Origin: Candidatus Aminicenantota bacterium
GTDB taxonomy: Bacteria > Acidobacteriota > Aminicenantia > UBA2199
Direction: 5' to 3'
DNA: 6,126 bases
Assembly (NCBI GenBank): GCA_020355945.1
Contig: CP070627.1
Span: forward strand, 1,890,744-1,896,869
Shown here in pieces: positions 1 to 5,396 of this stretch (position 1 is its first letter; each line of letters begins with the position of its first letter). The notes below the pieces were generated by a model. The model had not been told where the DNA came from, made no database searches, and saw only the letters and a program-made list of their open reading frames with translations. The position numbers and the translations under genes are program-made.

Positions 1-657
1 TTGGTGGATGGAAGGGATTTGCGGGTCCAGGGAATTCATGTGGGGCAGGTAATCTTCTCTCAGTCCTAACACCACCCGCGCTCCCGGCTGCATCCGGGTA
101 TAGGCAGACATTTTCCCGGCCGACAAAAGTTTTTCCTGCAAAGCATGCGGCACCTGGTTCTCCACCAGGTAATACAACTCTTTCACCAGTGCCTCTCGGT
201 GCGGGTGATTCCTGCCCATGGTAAATAATTTCTCGAACTGGTCTAACACCAACACCGGCGTCACCCGGTTTCCGGCCTGGTCCACATGTTCCTTGCGGTG
301 GAAATATTCCCATAAGGTCTCTCCCTGGTTTATTTCCATTTCCCGGATGTGGTGGATTCTCAATTCCTGTTGAATCGTTTGCATCACCTGTGCTGGCAGC
401 GGTGCCGACGACGGTGAATAATCCAACTGTAGTTTAATTGGCAGGAAACCTGCCTCCCGGAGCCGGGGGAATAAACCGGCATTTATCAACGAGGTTTTGC
501 CGACCCCGGATTTGCCCACCACCACGGTCAGTAAATTCATTTTCACCAGTTTAAAAAGCTCTTCCCCTTCCCGGTCCCGGCCGTAGAAAATATCTTTATC
601 CCTCTCTTCGTAGGGATAAAGTCCTTTAAAAGGATTTTGACCTTGCTTCTGGCTCAT
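1..657 (-). CDS. nSTAND-type (STAND/AAA-like) NTPase, N-terminal part; gene continues past the left edge
   Basis: Translating the minus strand from the ATG at 655-657 gives 219 uninterrupted codons to the window edge. The start is supported by GAGG five bases upstream. Residues 8-28 carry the signature that opens many nSTAND NTPase modules (NPFKGL, an acidic stretch, then FYGRD at 24-28). A Walker A P-loop GKSGVGKT lies at 48-55. The Walker B strand VLVLDQFEKLF is at 135-145, with D139 and the acidic E142. An arginine-bearing strand VVLGLRED around 195-202 matches the sensor-like segment of the family. STAND proteins are ATP-dependent signalling switches that usually carry a C-terminal repeat sensor (WD40 or TPR), and many serve in defence or regulation. 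Here only seven residues precede the NTPase, so there is no N-terminal effector domain. Any sensor or effector must lie in the unseen C-terminus. No signal peptide or membrane segment is visible, so it is probably cytoplasmic. The family call is firm; the biological role is unknown. Confidence 0.85.
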   Translation of the reverse strand, partial: MSQKQGQNPFKGLYPYEERDKDIFYGRDREGEELFKLVKMNLLTVVVGKSGVGKTSLINAGLFPRLREAGFLPIKLQLDYSPSSAPLPAQVMQTIQQELRIHHIREMEINQGETLWEYFHRKEHVDQAGNRVTPVLVLDQFEKLFTMGRNHPHREALVKELYYLVENQVPHALQEKLLSAGKMSAYTRMQPGARVVLGLREDYLPHMNSLDPQIPSIHQ

Positions 658-662
658 GGAAT

Positions 663-666
663 CCTC
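663..666 (-). promoter_or_regulatory. Shine-Dalgarno site of the NTPase gene
   Basis: GAGG on the minus strand ends five bases before the ATG at 655-657. It fixes the start directly upstream of the NPFKGL signature. Confidence 0.65.
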
Positions 667-689
667 GTTTTATTTTGTATTTCCAGTGT

Positions 690-698
690 ATTATATCA
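690..698 (-). promoter_or_regulatory. Extended -10 promoter for the NTPase gene
   Basis: On the minus strand the sequence reads TGATATAAT, a perfect -10 hexamer preceded by the TGn extension. No good -35 box lies 16-18 bases upstream, which is normal for extended -10 promoters. Transcription would start near 683, giving a leader of about 25 bases. Together with the hairpin at 728-764 it suggests that the NTPase gene is transcribed separately from the upstream propeller gene. Confidence 0.5.
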
Positions 699-727
699 TT
701 ATCACACCGTAAAAGAAAGTACCGGGC

Positions 728-764
728 AAAAAAACCTTTCTGTGGTAAAATTAAAAGGTTTTTT
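728..764 (-). terminator. AT-rich hairpin terminator after the Asp-box protein gene
   Basis: On the minus strand, AAAAAACCTTT and AAAGGTTTTTTT form inverted arms (754-764 with 728-739) around a 14-base loop, and the second arm ends in a T-run. The stop codon TAA (751-753) falls in the loop side of the hairpin. The stem has only two G-C pairs, so it may be a weak terminator. The A-run and T-run symmetry would let it act in both directions. Confidence 0.45.
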
Positions 765-3700
765 GAGGAATTCGAATATAATCTATTTGGTTTTCCCGGA
801 GTAAGCGGTTTAATCCGGGGATGTTCTTATCTTTGAGTTCTTGTACCTGCTGAAGTAATGACAGCAACTTTTCAGAAATCTCCTTAAAGCGTTTTTTCTG
901 GGTTTGGGTTGGGGAGCCGGGATAACTGTTTATTTCTAGCTGCAAGATATAAAGCTGTTCCACCAGCGGTCCTCCACTCAAGGCTAATTTCAAGGGACGG
1001 CGGAATATTCCTTCTATTCCTGTAACTGCAAAAAATTTCTTAACTTTTTCTATCTTTTCCCGGAGGGCCTTTAATTTTTCAATCACTTCAATAGGTGGTT
1101 TTTCCATGGATTTCAAGTTTTCATCAAGAATTTGCAGTTGTTTATCCAGCATTTTTATACCAGCAGGAGCCATGAATATTTTTCGCAGCAGATCGTTAAG
1201 CCGATTGATCATTTCCTGGTTTTCCAGCCGCGCACCAACCGGGTAATCCTGGCTTTTATCGGCTTTGACAATCACTTCTTTTTCATATTTTTTCTCTTTA
1301 TAGTCCAGTACTATCCTGTACTTTCCCGGTAATACCAGGGGACCCTGCGGAAGCCCCAGATATCTGAAAATTCCCTCCTTGAAATATTCGGGTATTTTTT
1401 TAAATGCCGGCTCCCCCCGTAAATCCCAGTAAACCCTGTTCAAACCTATTGATCCGGTTCCTTCCAGAGTTCTGACTTTGCTGCCCCTGGTATCGTATAT
1501 ATGCAGGAAGACTTTCTCACCTTTTTCCGGCTCTATATTTAAATAGTAATTAATTGCAGCGCCAAAGGGTGGGTTGGGTGCGGAAAAAGTGGGAATGGAG
1601 TAAGGATCGGAAGAACTTTTTAAAAGATATAACGCGGCAGGGCGGATATTGAAGAGTACAGCAGGTGTTTCAAAAATTTCTCTTTTTAACTGCTGCAAAG
1701 GGCTGATGTCATCAATAATCCAGACCCCTCTGCCATGGGTGCCGATTACCAGGTCGTTTGCCTGGGGGTGAACCTGGATGTCCCTGACAGCAGCAGTGGG
1801 GAACCCATTTTTTAAGGGGACCCATTTCTTTCCACCGTTAAAACTGAAGTAGAGACCGAATTCGCTGCCCAAATAGAGGAGATTTTTGTTTAGCGGGTCT
1901 TCCCGGATGACATGCAGGTAACCGGTTCCCGGGAGGTTTGCCCGCAGTGACTTCCAGGTTTTGCCAGAATCTTCGGTTTTATATACATAAGGGGAATAAT
2001 CATCAACCCTGTGCCGGTCAATGGTTACATAGGCGGTACCTCCTGAAAAATGCGATGCCTCCACCCGGGATATCCAGGCAGCATCAGGGACTTTATTGAT
2101 ATTTTTTATCACATTGGTCCAGGTTTTTCCATTGTCCCGGGTGATCCATAGATTACCGTCATCAGTGCCTGCCCAGATCACTCCCTGTTTGACGGGGGAC
2201 TCGGATATCGTAAGAATGGTACAGTGAACTTCCGCACCTGAGTTGTCTGTTGTGATGGGACCGCCGGATTCTATCATCTTTTTCGGATCATTGGAGCTGA
2301 GGTCCGGGCTGATTTTTGTCCAGGAATTCCCCTGGTGCGTGGATTTAAATAGGAAGTTCCCTCCAAAATAGATGATATTGCTATCGTGGGGAGAGAGGTG
2401 GATGGGCGAATTCCAATTAAAACGATAAGGCTCCTCATCAAGGGGAGCCCGGGGAATAATCGCCTGAAAATCCCCGGTTTCCAGGTTGAACCGTGTGATT
2501 CTTCCCATCTGGGCGTTGCCGTAAATAATGTGAGGTTTTTTCGGGTCAACCTGTACGTAAAAGCCGTCGCCGCCGGAGACAGGATACCAGTGCAGGTTGA
2601 GGATTCCCTGTTTATCCCGGGAATTGACCGGGCCGCCCCAGATGCCGTTATCCTGGAGACCTGCGTAAACATAATAGGGGTCTCTCAAGTCAAAACCCAG
2701 TTGATAAACTTCAGCCCAGGTTGCATTCTGTACGGCATGCCAGGTTTTTCCTCCATCCCATGAGATATCAATACCACCGTCGTTACCGCTGATAATATGA
2801 TGGGAATTTTTCGGATCAATCCAGATGATATGATGGTCGCCGTGGGGACCAGGGGCTAAATTTTTAAAGGTTTTTCCCCCATCTTTTGAAACAAAGGCAA
2901 AAATTGAGTAAGCATAAACAATCAAATCGTTGTTGGGGTCGACGGTAATATTACTGAAGTAAAAGGGGCGAACGTTGACGATGTCGAAGGTTTTTTTATC
3001 GCACATTCTTATCCAGGTTTCTCCCCTGTCTTCCGATCTGAAGATACCGCTGTTTTTGTTTTCTACAATGGCATAGACCAGTTCCGGCCTGGACCTGGAA
3101 ACCGCCAGTCCGATCCGGCCGTTGACGCCTCCGGGGAGTCCCTTGGTCAACCGTTTCCAGGTTTCACCCCTGTCTGTTGTTTTGTATATCCCGCTGTGTT
3201 TGCCACCACTTCGGAAAGAGTAAGGCATCCGTCGGAAATTGTATGCGGCTGCATAAAGGATGCGGTTGTTAGATGGATCAATGGCCATATCTGCTGTACC
3301 GGTATTTTCATCTAAATACAGGACCTTTTCCCATGTTTTTCCGCCGTCCTTGGTTTTAAATACGCCCCTTTCTTGATTGGGTCCCCATAAATGTCCCAGG
3401 GCGCCTACATAGACGATATCCGGGTTAACAGGATCGATAATGATTTTTGCGATGTGCCTGGTATTTTCCAGGCCCATATTTTCCCAGGTTTTCCCGCTAT
3501 CAACGGATTTATAAACCCCATCGCCAATGGCAGCGCTGTTGCGGCAGGTTGCTTCTCCTGTTCCCACCCAGACTATATCCGGGTGGCTTTGTGAAACAGC
3601 CACTGCCCCTACTGAGACCGATGATTTTTTATCAAAAACCGGGGACCAGTTGAGCCCGTTATTGATTGATTTCCATAGTCCACTGGGGCCTACTGCTGCG

Positions 3701-3927
3701 TAAATAATCGAGGTATTGTTTTCAGGCACGGCAATATCCACGGTTCGTCCTCCCATATTGGCAGGGCCGATGTTTCTCAATTCCAGGGCTTTGATGATCT
3801 TCGAGTAATCATATTCAATGACCTGTGCCTCTTTGGGAAAGACCAGGGAAGCTGCAAAAAATAGAATGAAAAAAAGGTGTACTATACTGAATCTCTTTTG
3901 TTTTTCTTTTAAAGATTTTTGTTTCAT
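751..3927 (-). CDS. Exported BNR/Asp-box multi-blade beta-propeller protein (sortilin/VPS10-like, often labelled 'glycosyl hydrolase')
   Basis: The 1058-residue product starts at an ATG with an excellent Shine-Dalgarno. Residues 1-11 are Lys-rich and about 13-30 are hydrophobic (HLFFILFFAASLVF), followed by polar sequence: a Sec signal peptide without a lipobox cysteine. A propeller region spans about 45-745 with eleven Asp-boxes (S/T-x-D-x-G-x-T-W type), listed separately. Degenerate blades lie between 397 and 528, including GLQDNGIW at 423-430. The motif GTHGRGVWIIDD (729-740) closes the propeller and is characteristic of this large family. A beta-sandwich, possibly FlgD-like, follows at about 800-890, with GLNRVYWDLRG and LPGKYRI as recognisable family segments. 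A charged helical tail (about 898-1045) ends the protein. Relatives are often called glycosyl hydrolase, xyloglucanase-like or sortilin-like, but no catalytic residue can be assigned here. I infer a periplasmic or extracellular binding or processing role. The gene is divergent from the membrane LuxR-type regulator. Confidence 0.9.
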   Translation of the reverse strand: MKQKSLKEKQKRFSIVHLFFILFFAASLVFPKEAQVIEYDYSKIIKALELRNIGPANMGGRTVDIAVPENNTSIIYAAVGPSGLWKSINNGLNWSPVFDKKSSVSVGAVAVSQSHPDIVWVGTGEATCRNSAAIGDGVYKSVDSGKTWENMGLENTRHIAKIIIDPVNPDIVYVGALGHLWGPNQERGVFKTKDGGKTWEKVLYLDENTGTADMAIDPSNNRILYAAAYNFRRMPYSFRSGGKHSGIYKTTDRGETWKRLTKGLPGGVNGRIGLAVSRSRPELVYAIVENKNSGIFRSEDRGETWIRMCDKKTFDIVNVRPFYFSNITVDPNNDLIVYAYSIFAFVSKDGGKTFKNLAPGPHGDHHIIWIDPKNSHHIISGNDGGIDISWDGGKTWHAVQNATWAEVYQLGFDLRDPYYVYAGLQDNGIWGGPVNSRDKQGILNLHWYPVSGGDGFYVQVDPKKPHIIYGNAQMGRITRFNLETGDFQAIIPRAPLDEEPYRFNWNSPIHLSPHDSNIIYFGGNFLFKSTHQGNSWTKISPDLSSNDPKKMIESGGPITTDNSGAEVHCTILTISESPVKQGVIWAGTDDGNLWITRDNGKTWTNVIKNINKVPDAAWISRVEASHFSGGTAYVTIDRHRVDDYSPYVYKTEDSGKTWKSLRANLPGTGYLHVIREDPLNKNLLYLGSEFGLYFSFNGGKKWVPLKNGFPTAAVRDIQVHPQANDLVIGTHGRGVWIIDDISPLQQLKREIFETPAVLFNIRPAALYLLKSSSDPYSIPTFSAPNPPFGAAINYYLNIEPEKGEKVFLHIYDTRGSKVRTLEGTGSIGLNRVYWDLRGEPAFKKIPEYFKEGIFRYLGLPQGPLVLPGKYRIVLDYKEKKYEKEVIVKADKSQDYPVGARLENQEMINRLNDLLRKIFMAPAGIKMLDKQLQILDENLKSMEKPPIEVIEKLKALREKIEKVKKFFAVTGIEGIFRRPLKLALSGGPLVEQLYILQLEINSYPGSPTQTQKKRFKEISEKLLSLLQQVQELKDKNIPGLNRLLRENQIDYIRIPQKTF
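1822..3669 (-). repeat. Array of eleven Asp-box (BNR) motifs inside the propeller gene
   Basis: The motifs, by residue, are SINNGLNW 87, SVDSGKTW 141, TKDGGKTW 192, TTDRGETW 250, SEDRGETW 298, SKDGGKTF 347, SWDGGKTW 389, STHQGNSW 529, TRDNGKTW 596, TEDSGKTW 651 and SFNGGKKW 695. Spacing is mostly 42-67 residues, as expected for one box per blade, with a single gap of 140 residues between the seventh and eighth. The boxes at 87, 529 and 695 are degenerate at the Asp or Thr position. At DNA level the plus strand shows the recurring phrase ccaggttttt followed by cc, which is the reverse complement of the conserved GGxxGKTW coding. The repeat is therefore protein-driven. Confidence 0.9.
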
Positions 3928-3933
3928 GGTTAA

Positions 3934-3941
3934 TCCTCCTT
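3934..3941 (-). promoter_or_regulatory. Strong Shine-Dalgarno site of the Asp-box gene
   Basis: AAGGAGGA on the minus strand is a near-complete anti-SD complement, ending about six bases before the ATG at 3925-3927. It fixes the start and predicts strong translation. Confidence 0.85.
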
Positions 3942-3943
3942 AA

Positions 3944-3956
3944 AAAACCTGGTTTT
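3944..3956. repeat. 13-bp palindrome next to the Asp-box gene's ribosome binding site
   Basis: The arms AAAACC and GGTTTT are perfect inverted copies around a single T. It sits between the predicted transcription start (about 3986) and the Shine-Dalgarno site, so it could be an operator. A short inverted repeat CCTGT/ACAGG (3968-3972 with 3984-3988) lies just beyond it. The role is not established. Confidence 0.35.
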
Positions 3957-3993
3957 GTTTGTGTCTTCCTGTGTTTTTCCTATACAGGTTTTA

Positions 3994-4022
3994 ACCATAA
4001 TCGAGGAGTCGGGTGAAGTCAA
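3994..4022 (-). promoter_or_regulatory. Sigma70-like promoter for the Asp-box gene
   Basis: On the minus strand, TTGACT (4017-4022, five of six to consensus) is separated by exactly 17 bases from TATGGT (3994-3999, four of six). The predicted start near 3986 leaves a leader of roughly 60 bases carrying the palindrome and the strong Shine-Dalgarno. Confidence 0.55.
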
Positions 4023-4026
4023 TGAT

Positions 4027-4068
4027 ACTAAAGTTTAATTTTCAAAAATAACACTTAAGTTTTATTTT
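4027..4068. repeat. Pair of 16-bp near-identical direct repeats in the divergent control region
   Basis: ACTAAAGTTTAATTTT (4027-4042) and ACTTAAGTTTTATTTT (4053-4068) match at 14 of 16 positions and are spaced 26 bp start to start. The second copy contains the perfect 8-bp palindrome ACTTAAGT (4053-4060). They lie just upstream of the predicted -35 box of the Asp-box gene and about 70-110 bp upstream of the LuxR-type gene. A tandem regulator-binding site is plausible but unproven, and AT-richness could produce some of the match. Confidence 0.45.
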
Positions 4069-4130
4069 TGGTGTGTGAATGCAAATATGACATCGGAAGA
4101 CAAAAATTGATGAGAAATCCGGGGCAGCAC

Positions 4131-4137
4131 AGGTGAG
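4131..4137 (+). promoter_or_regulatory. Shine-Dalgarno site that decides the LuxR-type gene start
   Basis: AGGTGAG lies immediately before TTG at 4138. AGGTGA pairs with the 3' end of 16S rRNA. Counted from AGG, the spacing is 4 bases to the TTG at 4138 and 10 bases to the in-frame TTG at 4144. The first ATG in frame (4174) has no Shine-Dalgarno. A TTG start, at one of these two positions, is therefore favoured. Confidence 0.55.
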
Positions 4138-5136
4138 TTGACTTTGATACCACCAAATGATATAAAAAAAGACATGAAGGTTATTTCGATTTTTTTACCT
4201 GTTGCCGCTGCTCTTTTTGGTCTCGTAATAACCATCGTTTCTTATCGAATGTATAAAAGATACCGGGAAAAATATCTTTTTGATTATTTCTATTATCTTT
4301 TGTTTTTTTGTATCTACGGCTTTTTCAATTTTGTGGGCAGGAGTTTTGCCGGCAATATATCTTCCCATCTTTCCCTGTCAAAACATGCCGTGGGCTCGAT
4401 TCAAATCGTATTCAATTTTACAGCGCTGCCATTTTTTATCATTGCCTGGTACATGCTAATAAAAATGCTCAGGGGGTTACTGGGTAAAGGAATATCTCCC
4501 GTACTTAAATGGGGCTATATTTTTTTTAGTTCGATTGTGGTCCTGGCGGCTGTAAAAATAATAATAGATTATGTGGATTCGGGACAACCTCAATTTTCTC
4601 CACTGGCTGCAGCGGCTTTGACCATGATAAATATCACCCAATGGCTTATTATGTATATTACAATTATTCATGTCTATTTTTTTGTAAAAGAGGTGAAGGA
4701 TAAAAAAATGCAAAGGTTAATTAAAAATTTCGGATACCTTAACCTGATAGTACTGACGATCTATGGCATTTTGTTTTTTTCTATAAGAAGCAATGTATTT
4801 TATATTACGGTGATGCCTTTTTTGTATTTTTCACGAAACCTTCCGCCTCTTCTTTACCTGGCAGGCTTTTTAAAGACGTATTCAAAAGAGTATTCCCCTC
4901 GGCTCGATGATGACGCTAATTTAATTCATTTTTTTTCAGAATTTAATGTTACGAAGCGGGAGCAGCGGATTATCCGGTTAATCTGTGAAGGAAAAAGCAA
5001 TAAAGAGATTGAAGACATCCTTTTTATCTCCCTTCAAACGGTAAAGCATCACGTATATAATATTTATCAAAAGTTAGGGATAAGAAACAGGGTTCAACTG
5101 GTCAACCTGGTACGTCGTTATTCGGAAAGCGAATAA
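4138..5136 (+). CDS. Membrane-embedded LuxR-family transcriptional regulator (seven TM helices plus C-terminal HTH)
   Basis: The product has 332 residues. Seven hydrophobic segments can be seen at about 15-37, 47-68, 86-110, 124-145, 156-183, 199-217 and 221-244. They are joined by short basic loops such as YKRYREK at 39-45, and no sizeable soluble sensor domain is present. Residues 268-328 form a LuxR/FixJ-type helix-turn-helix: VTKREQRIIRLICEG opens it, SNKEIEDIL (287-295) is the scaffold helix, and SLQTVKHHVYNIYQKLGI (298-315) includes the recognition helix, followed by R318 and L321. These match conserved LuxR positions (T-x-R-E, G-x-S-N-K-E-I, T-V-K-x-H, K-L). No receiver domain or phosphorylatable Asp precedes the HTH, so control is probably by a membrane or ligand signal. 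It would bind DNA while anchored, or after release by proteolysis. The gene is divergent from the Asp-box gene, which is a plausible target. The start is TTG; 4144 and 4174 are alternatives. Confidence 0.9.
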   Translation: MTLIPPNDIKKDMKVISIFLPVAAALFGLVITIVSYRMYKRYREKYLFDYFYYLLFFCIYGFFNFVGRSFAGNISSHLSLSKHAVGSIQIVFNFTALPFFIIAWYMLIKMLRGLLGKGISPVLKWGYIFFSSIVVLAAVKIIIDYVDSGQPQFSPLAAAALTMINITQWLIMYITIIHVYFFVKEVKDKKMQRLIKNFGYLNLIVLTIYGILFFSIRSNVFYITVMPFLYFSRNLPPLLYLAGFLKTYSKEYSPRLDDDANLIHFFSEFNVTKREQRIIRLICEGKSNKEIEDILFISLQTVKHHVYNIYQKLGIRNRVQLVNLVRRYSESE

Positions 5137-5185
5137 GCCCTATGCCATGGAAATGCTGTTGAATTTACTCTAAAAAAGTACTATG

Positions 5186-5256
5186 GGCTGTGCCTCCGGC
5201 GGCCAGGGGGGCGCTTTTGAAAAACTGCCCCCCTGGACTCCCCGCAAAACTTTTTA
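5186..5256. repeat. GC-rich hairpin element, likely dispersed extragenic repeat and possible terminator of the LuxR-type gene
   Basis: CCAGGGGGGC (5203-5212) and GCCCCCCTGG (5227-5236) form a perfect 10-bp stem. The loop side extends through TTTT/AAAA pairing (5215-5218 with 5221-5224). A GC-rich lead (GCCTCCGGCGG) precedes the stem, and CTCCCCGCAAAAC plus a T5 run follows. This composition contrasts sharply with the AT-rich surroundings. Similar 'CCGGCGGCCAGGGGG ... CCCCCTGGA' modules recur between genes in several anaerobes, from my general knowledge. The T-run lies about 14 bases after the stem, so it is not a textbook terminator, although its position 66 bases after the stop codon at 5136 fits that role. 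Confidence 0.5.
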
Positions 5257-5315
5257 CTAGAGGCTCCTTTTGAGGTGAGTGTTTTGTACCTTTTTGTGGT
5301 TTATTCCCGGAAAAC

Positions 5316-5345
5316 TTGCAACAAGCTTTCATTTTATTTTATAAT
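5316..5345 (+). promoter_or_regulatory. Sigma70-like promoter for the right-hand gene
   Basis: TTGCAA (5316-5321, four of six to the -35 consensus) is 18 bases from a perfect TATAAT (5340-5345). Predicted transcription start is near 5352, about 45 bases before the ATG at 5397. Confidence 0.5.
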
Positions 5346-5367
5346 TAATGCCGGATTATTTGTCCAG

Positions 5368-5373
5368 TATAAT
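5368..5373 (+). promoter_or_regulatory. Second candidate -10 box upstream of the right-hand gene
   Basis: A second perfect TATAAT sits 28 bases downstream of the first. Its best -35 candidate (TTAATG at 5345-5350, 17-base spacer) is poor. It could be an alternative start giving a leader of about 17 bases, or chance in AT-rich DNA. Confidence 0.3.
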
Positions 5374-5387
5374 AAAAATCTTTATAT

Positions 5388-5392
5388 GAGGT
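5388..5392 (+). promoter_or_regulatory. Shine-Dalgarno site of the right-hand gene
   Basis: GAGGT precedes the ATG at 5397-5399 by four A residues, a normal spacing that supports this start. Confidence 0.7.
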
Positions 5393-5396
5393 AAAA

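Noticed and set aside
1132..1332. Plus-strand open frame of 66 codons antisense to the helical tail
   Set aside because: The Phe/Ile-rich translation is what AT-rich Lys/Glu codons give when read in reverse; no start signal is visible.
2274..2763. Overlapping open frames on both strands (132 and 125 codons)
   Set aside because: They lie wholly inside the Asp-box gene, have no recognisable motif or ribosome binding site, and the Asp-box frame carries clear family signatures across this stretch.
3391..3653. Two short plus-strand open frames of 67 and 68 codons
   Set aside because: They are antisense to conserved Asp-box blades, overlap each other in different frames and have Cys/Pro/Arg-rich low-quality translations.
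1822..3669. Recurring DNA phrase ccaggttttt as a CRISPR or tandem DNA repeat
   Set aside because: The copies are irregularly spaced, stay in one reading frame and encode the Asp-box motif; there are no spacers of constant length.
751..3927. Calling the Asp-box protein a sialidase
   Set aside because: Asp-boxes are shared by many propellers. There are eleven here instead of the usual three to five, and the sialidase arginine triad and FRIP-type motif are not evident.
4174..4176. ATG at 4174 as the start of the LuxR-type gene
   Set aside because: It has no Shine-Dalgarno upstream, whereas AGGTGAG precedes the TTG codons at 4138 and 4144. It would still keep all seven helices, so it is not excluded.
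4477..4713. Minus-strand open frame of 78 codons
   Set aside because: It is antisense to transmembrane helices of the LuxR-type regulator and has no supporting motif.
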